A DNA stretch of 64,000 bases from Guadua angustifolia (GCA_036346375.1 CM070517.1:46038200-46102199), one strand, 5' to 3'. Counted from the stretch's first letter, positions 1-11,488 are shown. Numbers and translations: made by a program. Notes: a model not told the origin generated them from the letters alone.

Positions 1-1043
1 TGGCAGAGCATTTCGTCACATAAACCCCTGGGACGAACAAACACCATTTCAGATAACTGTAAACTAAACGACAGAGATGTAAAAATAGATGGGCAAAGTA
101 GCAATTGAGAAATGCTTTTATTTCAATTCAGAATTCATAAGGTACAGATGGTTGCTTTTTGATACATTGAAGAAAGACCTATCTGTGAACTCACATAAAT
201 GTGTGTCTGCACTTAGATGAAATAGTTACCAACTGGAGATTGCCAAGGGAAGTCATTGCAGCTGTATCTGGATGTATCAGCGCAGCAAGGCTGAGAACCA
301 CCCCAAGTTCGACACCCTTACATTTGAATTTATGTGCATAGTTCCTATCTGCTGCTTGAACACGCAAGAGTGCCTTTGTTTTGACTCGTTCCTTCAGTGA
401 ACTTTGCATTTGCATATCCTGGTATTTCTCTTTATGTTTTTTGGGTACCACAGCAACTTCAGTTCCTGGCACAAGTTGAACTAAAAGAAAGAAAGGGCCG
501 ATGGATCATTATAAATAAGTATGAAGAAAATAATCTGGAAAACATGACTTCAAAGATGAGAGGCATTTCATGAATAGAATTTTTACTAGGAGATCAGTAG
601 CACTACTTCCTGATTGAAATTATACTTGACAATATTATTCTTATGTAGGAAGATATCTATTATTGAATTTGAAACACTTATATGTCTTAAAGGTTCTAGT
701 AAAATTTTGTGTATGTTTGATCAATCCTAATATCGTGAATATAGTTTCTATTTTCAGCATTATCATGAGCTAACTATTAGATGACGAGACTAACACGCAG
801 TTCGAACGATTCATTTATTCTCGTATGTCCTACCTTGACACAAGTACCTTGTATTACGTTATTCGAATTGCATTTGCATCCATATCCGATTCTATATCTT
901 GAGAAAAATTTAGAATAAGATACAAAATGAGTGAAATAATGAAAAAAGGTCCGATCCGTTTACCTATTTTAGCAATTAATTAGCTTACATGTTATGATAT
1001 TGGGGATCAAAAGCTCCCCAATACAAACATAGGAAGTTAAGTC

Positions 1044-2223
1044 AATACAGTGCAGTGCGGCAAGAAAGTTTCAAGGCACATGATGCCCTAGAACTAACTA
1101 TCTTTAGGATTTTTTTCAGAAGATATTACATTAGGTACTGTCCATCTCGCCCTCAGCCTCCCGACCTTGTAACCTGCCTTGCCTCACCGCCTCCACGTCA
1201 TCTTCCCACTCGGCCGCCGCTATGTTTCGCTAGGTTATTGCCTTCCCGCTCGGTTACCTCTCAAAAACTAATGCCAAACGACATAAAGAAAAACAAAAAC
1301 TGATAGATACAGAATACTGCTAATTTTTCTTACCAAAACTAAGCCAGTATTTCCCAATATCCTAGCACATTCTTTCCAAACAAGCCCTCAGACACGCATC
1401 TATAGAGAAACGATTATTTGATAATAAATGTCTACTACTCATGCGCTTCAATCACAGTTCACACTATCGTACATGAAATTTACACCGTGACCATAGCGCC
1501 ATTCGATCTCCCGCTTTTAGCCGTTGCATATAAGGCAGGAGATAAAGATTAATTACTATAGACATTTGCTACAATGTTTTTAATTCAATTTGCTAATTAA
1601 ATACTTTTTTATGCAATCTGATACGATACTGAAAAATATTATACTGCAAGTCTACATTCTACAGTGATCCATGTATTATTTTTCGTTCTAGTGGTTGAAT
1701 AAACATTAAGGGGTGCAGTTGGCTATCATCAGAGGAGGAACTAGGTGTGCCGGGCCCCAAAATTTTGAGACTCGGCATTATCTACCTGAGTCGTAGCACA
1801 GCGTCTTAGGATTTTTCACTCGCAGATTGATTGATATATGCTTTACTCTTTGGATTGGCGCTCCTAGCTTCAGACGGTGCAGACGGACATCGCCTTCTTC
1901 GACCCCAAGCCCAGCGATTTCCACAGCGTCAAGATGATGCTCAAGACCTACCCCAACTGACTCCAAGCTGTGGGATTTCACAGGCTTTGTCGATCTCATC
2001 CTGACACAGACCACGGTGGGCACTGTTGTCAAGATGGCCGACGATGAGGACGAGGAGGGACAAGGAAATGGCGGTGACGATGATGACCTGTTTGGTTTTA
2101 TCAGCGTACTTAATTTGGGAAGAGTAATACAGTGCAGTGCGGCAAAGAAAGTTTCAAGGCACATGATGCCCTAGAACTAACTATCTTTAGGATTTTTTTT
2201 CAGAAGATATTACATTAGGTACA
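1044..2223. repeat. Block flanked by ~97 bp direct repeats inside the PEX1-like gene
   Basis: The segment 1044-1141 (beginning AATACAGTGCAGTGCGGC) is repeated almost perfectly at 2127-2223. The roughly 985 bp between the two copies contains the BCCIP-like fragment. The repeats do not start with TG or end with CA, so they are not obvious LTRs. An unequal duplication, or an insertion flanked by duplicated target, is equally possible. Confidence 0.7.
1391..2127 (+). pseudogene. BCCIP-like gene fragment, copy A
   Basis: The 3' half (about 1878-2127) translates as DIAFFDPKPSDFHSVKMMLK, then after a one-base shift as DFTGFVDLILTQTTVGTVVK followed by an acidic run and LFGFISVLNLG. This matches the plant BCCIP/BCP1 family, nuclear proteins linked to ribosome biogenesis and DNA repair. 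One extra T near 1960 breaks the frame, and copy B carries the same extra T, so both descend from one already broken ancestor. The 5' part (1391-1860) is AT-rich with no coding match. It ends abruptly where the 97 bp direct repeat begins. Not expected to make protein. Confidence 0.68.
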
Positions 2224-3129
2224 TTGTGCAGAGGGGATACCCTGCAATCATTTAGTTCATTGTAAAACCTGAATTAACAGTTGGAGCAATAGATGATCAA
2301 GAAAGAACTATATTGTTCGATAGAACTCAAAACTTCATCATCAATTAGTGGCAATAGTCAATAGGATAGCAGCCACATGAGATGAAATCACTAAGCACAT
2401 CAAACAAAAAACTGATGGAGAGAATACAGAATACCTGCTGCAAGATTGTTTCTTCAGCCAAATCAGCACGGCTTTCCAGTATCTCCCAATCATCCTCACT
2501 GAAGGGTTCTATACCGACCGAGCCAGCTTTGGCAACAGAGCGAGCTACACTCAACTGTGCTGTTGTTCCATCAGGCAACGAAATGCATTCTGCCAACTCT
2601 TGTGCAACCTGCAAGCCACACCAATACCATTTGATGCCATGCTGCAAATATACACTCGGTTTTTTCTACACAATAATGTACAAAAGCATGTGCAAGGTCA
2701 GCAAATTGAGGATAAATCAGAGAGGATCATCAGAATTCTACATGCAGAGTTCTACAAACTAGTGCCAGATAGAGCACAAAATAGACAAATCGCGATAATT
2801 TTGACCCCTCGTAACTCTTAAAGCAAGCGTCGATTCAACAAACGGTTACAGTAAATTCTGACTACTAGACAGAGGCTCTAACTAACAAGGAGGTAAGACT
2901 AAATTCACGCTGGGATGTGGGATGGGGTTGGTGGGTCGCTCTCGCTCACCTCGATGGCACGGGATCGGGACGCGGCGCCGGACCAAGCGAGGGACCACCG
3001 GCCGGCGCCGGCGCTGTGGAGATCGAGCGCGAGGACGGGCGGGAGGTCCCCGGAGGCGGAGGTGCGGGACAGGGCCTGGATGAGGTGGAGCGGGAGTGCG
3101 ACGAAGCAGCTCCGGGCGCCGCCCACCAC

Positions 3130-3270
3130 GCCGAGGAGAGGAAGCCGCGCCGGGGAGAGGAAGCCTCGCCGGGGGAGACGAAGCCGCTGCCGGGAAGAAG
3201 AGCTGCTCCGGGTGAGACGAAGATGCGTCGGGGAGACAAAGCTGCGAAGGGGAGACGAGCCTGTGCCGAA
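3130..3270. repeat. Purine-rich minisatellite upstream of the PEX1-like exon 1
   Basis: Degenerate tandem copies of a 15-30 bp unit related to GGGGAGAGGAAGCC and GGGGAGACGAAG occupy the position where the PEX1 start codon and 5' leader should be. Several spurious overlapping frames arise from it on both strands. Confidence 0.6.
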
Positions 3271-3453
3271 CGGAGAAATCCCTGCGGTCGCGCGAAACTC
3301 CGCCTCGCCGGATAGCGAGCGGAGAGAGACTCGCCAAATCTCGCTAGATTTGGGGAAGAAGTTGGCGAGTCTGCTGGAGCGATGCGCCTGCCGTGAATAC
3401 CTAAAAAATGGAGATAGAGAGTGGTATGAGGAGTCTGTAGGAGATGCTCTAAG

Positions 3454-4708
3454 ACCAACTCCAACAGTTTCCTTTCATTTCATTCTTTTCTTCACCTCTG
3501 AAGGGAATCTCTTCCCAGAATTCATTCCCTTCCCAGAAAACACTCCAACAACATTCCCTTCCCCAATCCCTTCCCACATTAAAAATACTTATTTTATCAC
3601 CCTCTTCTAACTACCAACTTCCATACCAATTTTGTATAACTGCTTTCTAGCTAGTGCCTGAAGTTACATGTTGCATTATCAAAAAACAAAGCAGAAATTT
3701 TGTGTGATAGTTAAGACTTCATGTGCGAGAATAGAGCAACTAATCATATTACTAAACATGCTTTGTGTCGTTCATTCAAATAAATGTTCTTATCAAATTC
3801 ACACCCATTATCATCATCGAGCAATACCAATCTCAGCCCGACCCGAGAAGAAACAAATGCAATATCAAATTGAATAGCTAAATTAAATTATGAGCTTGAC
3901 GTGAAAATCAATCGCAACAAAACGCACATCAATTCATCGAATCTGCGAAACCACCGAAGATACTCCCTAGATCACATTGATTTTTGCGAAGATTTGTTCC
4001 CAAATTGCGAGACACAACATCAACAATCGAGACCGTAATGGGAGCAAGCAGGGCCTTATTTAATCAGTTTCAGATTAATCCGCACCAAATCGACACCGGA
4101 TGTCCCCATGTCCCCATTCACAACATCAACAACCGCGATGTCCCCATTCACAAGATCAACAATTGTGCATGTCCCCATCCGGACCAAATCGATACCATAC
4201 CCTAACAAATCGAACAACCAAATCGAAACCCTAATGCAACATCGCCCAAATCGGCTTTTCAATCGATGTGTACAACAACCAAATCGAAACCCTAGAGCAA
4301 GTATCTTCTAGATGCACCCAAATCGACACCCATCGGTGAGAAACCCTAATCGGCGCAAATACCACAATGTAGTTGTGTGGTGGCGGCGATCGGCAAGGAG
4401 TACTCGGTGCGTCGCGCCGCTCACCTCGTCGTCGATGGTGCGGAAGGTCTTGCCGCTTCTTCGCCTTTCTGAGCTAGTCTCGCCTCGCCATTTAATCGTC
4501 GAGGCTCGGCGCCAAGACGAACGCCCGTTGGCCATTGCGGGATCTTGAGAGCCGGAGCGCAAGGAGAGAGGTTCGGCGGGGAAGGATCGTCGCTCCTCGA
4601 CCCTCGACGGGAGACGGGAAGGAAGCGTTGGGCTGATTTTTCTGTGAGAACACTGCTTTTCTCCTCGCGATGGGAACGGGAGACGGGAAGGGAAGCCGTT
4701 GGAGCTGG
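3454..4708. mobile_element. Non-autonomous DNA transposon with TIRs and TSD
   Basis: The left end ACCAACTCCAACAGTTTCC and the inverted right end CCAGCTCCAACGGCTTCC form imperfect terminal inverted repeats of about 20-30 bp. Both sides are flanked by TCTAAG (3448-3453 and 4709-4714). The 1.25 kb interior has no transposase. It contains short repeats around CAAATCGAAACCCTA and CCCCATTCACAA (about 4075-4300) and a GC-rich stretch at 4380-4560 of genic appearance that I could not identify. A 6-8 bp duplication suits an hAT-like element, but the superfamily is not certain. Confidence 0.6.
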
Positions 4709-5000
4709 TCTAAGTGGATGGGCAGTACGTAGCCCCCAATCCCTATTATCTGTATGGCACTTCATTTAAAACTTCGACACACCCCCTTTAAAAAAGTGCA
4801 TAGGATTGAAAAATACAGAGATAGGAAAGAAAATTGGGTGGAACACATGAATACAAGGTACATATAAATTCATTTGCTTAGCCTATCTGAGCACTAAGCC
4901 CCACTTGAAACAAAGGGAATTTCACTGAAAATTAGTACAAAACAGTTGGATTCCTTATTTTGTCTTCCTCTTACAATGTACTCCCTCCGGTTTTTTTATA

Positions 5001-5179
5001 AGAGCATCTTCAATGATACTAGCTATAAGAAATGTTCATGTTATCTATAGATAGTATACAGAAAGCCTCTTCAATAAATTAGCTATAGCATTGCCTATAA
5101 AATTAAATATTGGCTCACATGTAATAGATAACAAGTGCCTTGAAATCAGTTATAATCTGGCTATACATTAGTAGCCGGT
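5001..5179 (+). mobile_element. MITE-like element, family member 1
   Basis: Begins TAAGAGCATCTTCAATG and closely matches, in reverse complement, 33481-33660. It interrupts the left end of a Stowaway-type sequence (TACTCCCTCCGG at 4979). AT-rich sequence of similar style continues to about 5480 without coding content. Confidence 0.55.
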
Positions 5180-5489
5180 CTATATTTTTCTCCTCATTTT
5201 TTCTCTTCCACCTAAGCAAAATATTAAGATGGCACCAGGGTTGCGTTGAAATTGAGAAAGATACGAGAGAAAATAACTTAGATGCCCCACTTAATTGTCT
5301 TGGAAGATGAAAAATATATTTTGTGTGGGTGGTAATGAATAAATGCATATGGATGAGAGAAAATAAATAGGGGTATAGAAGGAAAGTTCTCATTAAATTT
5401 ACATGCAAGTCTTACATTTGTAAATAAGATCATTCAAGAATAGTATGTATTTTTTTAGCACATTAATTAGCTTACCGCGTACGATATTC

Positions 5490-6363
5490 AGACACGCATC
5501 TATAGAGAAATGATTATTTGATAATAAATGTCTACTACTCGTGCGCTTCAATCACAGTTCACACTGTCATACATGAAACTTCCACCGTGACCATAGCGCC
5601 ACCGCCATTCGATCTCCCGCTTTTAGCCATTGCATATAAGGCAGGAGATAAAGATTAATTACTATAGACATTTGCTACAATGTTTTTAATTCAATTTGCT
5701 AATAAAATACTTTTTTATGCAATCTGATACGATACTGAAAAATATTATACAGTCTACATTCTACAATGATCCATGTATTATTTTTCGTTCTAGTGGTTGA
5801 ATAAACATTAAGGGGTGCAGTTGGCTGTCATCAGAGGCGGAACTAGGGGTGCCAGGCTCCAAAATTTTGAGACTCGGCAGTATCTACCTGGGTCGTAGCC
5901 CAGCGTCTTAGGAATTTTCACTCGCAGATTGATTGATGCTTTGCTCTTCGGATTGGCGCTCCTAGCTTCAGACGGTGCAGGCGGACATCGTCTTCTTCGA
6001 CCCTAAGCCCAGCGATTTCCACAGCGTCAAGATGCTACTCAAGACCTACCTCGACTGACTCCAAGCCGTGGGATTTCACAGGCTTTGTCAACCTTATCCT
6101 GACACAGACCATGATGGGCACTATTGTCAAGATGGCCGACGATGAGGACGAGGAGGGACAAGGAAATGGCGGTGACGATGATGATCTGTTTGGTTTTATC
6201 AGCGTACTTAATTTGGGAAGATACGGTGTATGCACAACCTACTCACTCTATAAACAAGATGTTACAAGCCCAGGTGGCATCTGATTGAACACCTTACTGC
6301 TGATGCCTTGCAGGAGCTAGCACCACTGCATCGAGGATCTTAAACAGTATCTGCTTGTGGTGA
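5490..6363 (+). pseudogene. BCCIP-like gene fragment, copy B
   Basis: A direct duplicate of 1391-2127, about 4.1 kb away and highly similar from CAGACACGCATCTATAGAG to TTTGGGAAGA. It carries the same extra T that breaks the frame after KTYLD (near 6056). This copy extends further than copy A: after an intron-like stretch, 6329-6363 reads CIEDLKQYLLVV, which continues the BCCIP family sequence. Several missense differences from copy A (for example TQTMMGTIV versus TQTTVGTVV) indicate independent decay. A gene fragment, not functional. Confidence 0.66.
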
Positions 6364-6372
6364 GCCGGTTAG

Positions 6373-6515
6373 GAGGGGCTACTTGAAGACTGATGGGTTC
6401 CTCAAGAGGGAGGAGAGTGGGGGCGTATGCTGCGTCACGGCATTGCCACCGCAGAAGGGTAAGCTGGTCACGTCCAATGCTGGAGATAGCCGTGCCTTCT
6501 TCAGCCAGAGCTAAT
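6373..6515 (+). pseudogene. Protein phosphatase 2C fragment fused after the BCCIP fragment
   Basis: Translates as GYLKTDGFLKREESGGVCC, then VTALPPQKGKLVTSNAGDSR and AFFSQS, then stop. This is the PP2C segment around the conserved SNAGD(C/S)R motif of the Mg/Mn-dependent Ser/Thr phosphatase fold. It joins the BCCIP-like exon within about 10 bp, so two unrelated genes are juxtaposed. The metal-binding segments upstream and downstream are absent. The juxtaposition suggests capture by a transposon (Pack-MULE- or Helitron-like), but I could not find convincing termini. Confidence 0.62.
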
Positions 6516-6851
6516 TCGAACTATAACCATTAACCATGATACGCATATCAGAATATATACTCTATCAGTTGGACTAGCTAAGCCGTCACAACTAAAAACA
6601 AGTTACGCATGCTCAAACAATCGCTTTTGTAATTCCTTGTTGGATAATACATCTTCGTACGAGTCCATTCTCTTATTGCTCACTCAATACCAACATGAAC
6701 ACCAACTAGCTAGAAAACCAATCTTTCCTTCACGAATAAACAATAGCAAGCAAAGCAATCCTTAAAGCAAACTAATCTTTTCAGACATGCATATGCACAC
6801 TTAAAAGGCAAAACACAACTTGCATCGATGCATGCCGGCGACGTACTCCTA
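6516..6851. other. 3' flank of the phospholipase gene
   Basis: AT-rich sequence downstream (on the minus strand) of the NPC stop codon. It probably includes the 3' UTR. No separate gene is recognised. Confidence 0.4.
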
Positions 6852-9842
6852 CTACGCATTAAAGCAGGGGAAGCAACCGCACAACTTGGACGCAAACGAC
6901 TGCGCCAGCGCCGCCGACGGCACCAGAGAGGCCTGCGCCGGAGCCGGAGCGGGCTGCACCGTCGGGACGTGCGACCCGTCCATGCCGCACTCCCGGCACC
7001 GCTCGCACTCCTCCCTGAACCGGTCGAACGCGTTGATGCAGTACTCGGCGGCCGTAGCGACGGTCATCCCTTCGCAGACCCTGTCCGGGTCGTAGCCTTC
7101 CTTGGCGTCGTCGCCGTTCAGCGCCGCGCCCAACTGCACCAGCTCCACCTGGAACTCCGATATCTCCCGGTTCTCCTCCGCCTCGGCCGAGCGCAGCCGC
7201 ACCGGCTCCGGTAACTTGGCCGGGCAGTCGGTTCTTGGCGTGGCGCGCGTGAGCACGGACTCGAACGTGCCGGCCCACGCGTCGCGCTTGGTCAGGAAGT
7301 CCTTGAGGTTGAAGATCTTCTTCACCGTTGCCGGGATGGACGAGTGCTCGTACTGCGACGTCGGCTCCGGCCCCGACGGCCGGTGAACCACTGCAAATCA
7401 ATAATTTCCGTCACAAGTTGTCCGTGCATACATGCATGACATGACATGATCTACCTGTTCCTGGCTCGATCCAGGGCGAGATGAAGAGCGTTGGGACGCG
7501 GACGCCGAGGCGGTCGAAGTGGAAGAGGACGGGGGCGGCGCTGACGATGCCGTCGGGGCTGGGGACGCCGGCGACGGGGGTGGGGACGTGGTCGAAGAAG
7601 CCGCCGTGCTCGTCGTAGGTGATGACGAGCAGCGTCTCGTGCCACTGGGGGCCCGACCGGAGCGCCTCGTAGACCTTCTTGACGAGGCGCTGGCCCTCGG
7701 CGACGTCGTGCGACGGGTGGTCGTCGTTGCCGGGGAAGAGCTTGAGGTCGAAGTAGCGCTGCTCGATGACGACGTAGTTGGGGAGCTTGCCTTCCTTGCA
7801 GTGACGCTCGAAGTCCATGTCGAACGGGTGGAAGTTGCCCAAGTACTTGAGCTTCCTCATGTTCCTGCATGCGCACTCCATTGATTTGTGATTTAATTGA
7901 CAACAATGTGTATGATGATCGTGATGCATGTACCGTTGCATTGAGCAATTGCATGGCAAGAAGAAGCCATCTCAGGCCCTGTTTGGCACACGGAATTTTG
8001 TTTTTGTTACTATGGGAATTGAATTGCTTCACGTGAAATTCGTGTGTTCCAAACCGAGCCTCTCAAAGTACAACAATCCGATCATGAACTTAACCAGACA
8101 AACAATTCATTAAGGAATAAGAACCCATTATGATCAATTTTGAAGTACTCATAAGGAATAAGTATATGTATGAATACAAAATAGTCAGTTTTGAATAACA
8201 TAATTAAACCTTCTAATGAAATTAAGTAGAAGACTGATTGCTCATTTTAAAAGCACAGGGCTGAACCGGTATACCTTGAAGGGAAGTTGGTGGAACAATA
8301 GAAAACCCCTGACAGCTAAGGTTTAGATATTGAACTAAATAGAAAATCCAACTTGCAAGATAAACTAAATTAAGTACCTCCTACTTCTGCTGTTTCAAGT
8401 TAAATTTTGGTTTGTACAGATCACAAATCAAAAACCTAGTGTTAATTAGTCCATTCTAGTTGGCATGCATGTGCGATCATGTACATATCCAATATCGATA
8501 TATCTGACAGAATTTATATTACTAAAACCTCCAGGTCAGATCAACCTCACATATATAGTCCATCTTACAAATTAAGATAAGATATGATTCATCTTAGCAG
8601 TGGTGAATGGTGATATGTACACTACACAGTTAGGAATATCCGTGAAATGTCCCATTTGGAACAACTCAAAGTCAAGATATGACCACTGCTGTACCAATGC
8701 GTGAAGCAACCAAACGTTGTTATGAACCAATGCTCTACCAACGCGTGGAACAAGTGAGAACTCGGTGTCACATTTTACTCTTTTACTTAAAGCACAACTT
8801 GGCACATCCATATATAAAAATGGTACTAGTTCAGAAAACACATCAACTGTTCATCTTGAGCCATTCTATTATCGTTCCCATTGGACAAGGTACATAAAAA
8901 TGGCAGAAAACAATGATAATGCCATATTCATGCATGCCATATTGCCATTTTAACTAGAGGCAGATCTAAGACAAATCCCGACTGAGACCAAAAGCATCCG
9001 AGGTTTGCATTCAATGCAATCAATCATCGCCGTATTAAGCATGATGTGAAATTCCTATTTTGGATCCCAGTAATCTTGTAGAAATTTCATGTAAAACAGT
9101 TTAATTTCCGTAAGAATCAGAAAAAATTTCACATTCCAAACGGGGCTTAACTATAATAATGTAAGTACAGTACAACGTACTTTGTGCACGCATTGCATTT
9201 ATGTAGGACGAACCACTACCTGTAGAAGAGCACGGCAGGCGGGAACTGGTAGTAGACGCCGAAGGAGCGGCCGGCGTCGTGGAGGGCGTCGAAGATGGTG
9301 CGCTGCGGCAGGCCGTCGCGGAGCATCTTCTTGTCGTTGCTGACGAGCCCGTGCGACGTCGCCGAGTGCACGAACATCCGGTTGGGTTGCGTGGACGACG
9401 GCACGGGCGCGAACCACCGGTCGCACACGGCGAACTCGCGCACCAGCTCGCGGTACACCGGCACGGCGTCGGGACGGAACCCGTTCATCACGGTCTTCGA
9501 CATCCCGGCGCGCTCCTTCTCCGCCTGCTGCGCGAACCCGCTCATCGGCGGGACGTCCACGCCCGGCTTCGTCGCCGGCGCCGTGCTGCCCCAGGTGTAG
9601 GGATCGCCGTACACCTGCTCGTAGATGGCCTGGAAGGAGTGGCCCGGGTCCGGGTCCACGTACTCGGAGCCGTTGCCGAAGTGGACGGCGCCGGAGGACG
9701 CGTCGGCGGCGGTGGCAAGGTTGAACTCGGCGCCCGTGACGCCGTCGATCTCCGGGTTGAGGGACTTCATCCAGCCGAGCATGTGGTCGAAGGAGCGGTT
9801 CTCCTGGACCAGCACCACCACCGTCTTGATCTTGTCCGCCAT
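6852..9842 (-). CDS. NPC: Non-specific phospholipase C (phosphoesterase family), three exons
   Basis: Exons 9842-9220, 7864-7455 and 7390-6852 join with GT-AG introns in consistent phase into a 523-residue protein, typical for plant NPC enzymes. These hydrolyse phospholipids such as phosphatidylcholine to diacylglycerol and take part in lipid signalling and phosphate-starvation remodelling. Visible motifs are ENRSFDHMLGW (residues 14-24), DRWFAPVPSSTQPNR (141-155) and TYDEHGGFFDH (290-300), the conserved blocks of the phosphoesterase fold. There is no N-terminal signal peptide, which fits the NPC3/4/5-type group rather than the secreted-type members. The C-terminus ends KLCGCFPCFNA, with cysteines at 515, 517 and 520, suggesting lipid anchoring (inferred). 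Intron 1 is 1355 bp and carries inserted repeat sequence. Intron 2 is 64 bp. No frame damage is seen, so it is likely functional. The exact paralogue number is not assigned. Confidence 0.93.
7975..9146. mobile_element. Putative TIR element(s) inside NPC intron 1
   Basis: The interval starts GGCCCTGTTTGG and ends CCAAACGGGGC, an inverted pair typical of grass MITE-like elements. A further inverted end (CCAAACCGAGCC, about 8049-8060) suggests nesting. No clear target duplication was found. The interior has no recognisable coding sequence. It occupies most of the 1.36 kb intron. Confidence 0.4.
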
Positions 9843-9968
9843 GAGATGGGAGCGAGCTAGCTTGTCGTGCCCACCGGCTGGCGAGGCTGGCTTAACTACT
9901 GGAGGTTGGAGGAGAAGGCAAGCTAATGCTAGGATGGCTTAGTTCTTAGTAACTGGTAGTTTAGTATG

Positions 9969-9980
9969 TGTATTTATTGG
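9969..9980 (-). promoter_or_regulatory. Possible TATA-like box of the NPC gene
   Basis: On the minus strand the sequence CCAATAAATACAC lies about 130 bp upstream of the NPC ATG at 9842, a plausible distance for a plant core promoter with a short 5' UTR. Positional evidence only. Confidence 0.4.
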
Positions 9981-9989
9981 GGAATAGGT

Positions 9990-11114
9990 TGTTATTATTA
10001 TTTCGGAGTAGGTAGCGAGAAAAGATGACTGAGAAAAGAGTCGGCTCTTATTTATTAATCAGTTTTGTATGGAAATATAAGTAAAGTAGTTATGTACAAG
10101 AGAGAAGTGATAGATATTGCACATCATCTATAGACAACTTTTAAAGACAGTTATTGTACAATCTAACTTTTTGCTTACTCTAGATAATATTGATAAGAGA
10201 TAAGAGTAAGTAGTGAACTTTACTATTATATTTGCTCTAAAGTCACACGAGTCATAGAGGCATCTCCTATTTGCTATCTTCGTTCCCGATCTATCCTCCC
10301 ATACAATTCTCCATTTCTCCAAGCAACTCACATTCATCACCACCATGGGCAATTCTTCGTCGGCATGTCTGCCATCACCATCACTGCAAGCAGCCGGCGT
10401 CCCACACACCGTCGATGCATCAGCTTCCTTCTCCTTCTCTACCTGCTGTCATGAAGGAAGTAGCAAATGCAGTTACCATCACCAAGAATCACACCGGTGA
10501 CCTCAAGGACGAGCTCCCGGCATGGCATTTGTCTTCATCAACTTTGGTAGACCACAAGCGTTGCTTCCTCGTCTCCCTCCCTGTGTCACCCATGTTGTTG
10601 GGCTAGCGGAAGGCATTAGCTAGGTAGGTCTCGTTCTCATCAGATCCGGGTCTACCAGTGATAAGGCATCGGGCTAGCCTCCTTCTTTGCCACCATCGAG
10701 GCTAAAAACTAGTGAGTGGAGTATTTGTTGCATGTACAAGATTTTTTTGTTGCCATAGGTGATTTAAAACGTTGAAATTATATTTTTTTACTACAGATTC
10801 TTGAGCTGTTGCACTTTACAATCTAAAATATTGTGTCATCCTTATCTAAATGTTGTCATTGTCATTGTTAACCGATCTATTATTTATGTTCTTGCTGTAT
10901 TCCTGACTATCCTTCTTTAATGCAAGGCAGAGCTCCTGTCATTTCCTTCAAAAAAAAATGGATGTAGATATCGTTTTTATTGAGAGTTGATTTTTTTTCA
11001 TTTTTTCTAAATGTTGCAACAATAATTACACAATCGAAATCAAAATGTTTCATGCGCTATCTCAATTATTGCGTAGGAGAACGCCCTAAGTGTATTTTGT
11101 GTTGCTACCCAATG
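9990..11114. other. Intergenic region upstream of NPC
   Basis: Mostly AT-rich DNA with MITE-like flavour at 10010-10265. The stretch 10300-10610 is less AT-rich and holds a plus-strand open frame of 111 codons with no recognised family and no splice support. I see no gene I can support here. Confidence 0.4.
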
Positions 11115-11360
11115 GATTTTTATTGCACTTCGTTGTACACTTTGTTACAATCAGGAGTATTTTGTTGCACATGTTAATTGCAGTTGTTGCATATATTATC
11201 TAGTGATGATCTTCTCATTGGATGTCTGATTACTAAGCAGATTTTTGTTGCACTTCGTTGTACACTTTATAGCAATTAGGAGTATTTTGTTGCATACGTT
11301 AATTACAATTATTGTACATATTATTTAGTGATGAACTTCCCATCGAACATTCGATTACTG
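11115..11360. repeat. Two-copy tandem duplication, ~126 bp unit
   Basis: 11115-11240 and 11241-11360 are diverged tandem copies sharing TTGCACTTCGTTGTACAC and AGGAGTATTTTGTTGCA. No coding potential. Confidence 0.75.
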
Positions 11361-11488
11361 GCTGTTCCCTTATAATTTTGTTTAAGCTTAGCTTGTAGTC
11401 CCGGAATGACATGACAGGCATTGTAGGTGTAGACGTGTAGTTCACATAAATGTACGGGAGTTAATTTGTATGCACTGCCTTAGGTGAA

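Larger units (their letters stand above)
213..3140 (-). pseudogene. PEX1: PEX1-like peroxisome biogenesis gene, 5' exons, broken and running off the left edge
   Basis: Three minus-strand exons read as the N-terminal domain of plant PEX1, the AAA ATPase that with PEX6 extracts the PEX5 receptor from the peroxisome membrane. Exon 1 (about 3130 to 2950) reads VVGGARSCFVALPLHLI onward and ends GAG|GT. Exon 2 (2608 to 2435) reads VAQELAECISLPDGT and SEDDWEILESRADLAEE and ends CAG|GT. A later exon (480 to 213) reads QLVPGTEVAVVPKKHKEKY and ends AA|GT. Splice phases of exons 1 and 2 agree. Two defects are visible. No in-frame ATG precedes exon 1, where GA/GC-rich repeats replace the expected start. 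The exon expected between 2434 and 481 (the VYEGMTFPLWLHG part of the family) is not found, and that interval holds inserted DNA. The AAA domains would lie beyond the window. Family assignment comes from remembered PEX1 sequences. The pseudogene call is inferred from the missing start and exon. Confidence 0.62.

Noticed and set aside
2882..3610. Several overlapping open frames around PEX1 exon 1
   Set aside because: They come from the GC- and purine-rich minisatellite. Only the frame with PEX1 similarity is supported.
10271..10606. 111-codon plus-strand frame upstream of NPC
   Set aside because: Ser/Pro/His-rich with no family, splice or homology support. Not strong enough to call a gene.
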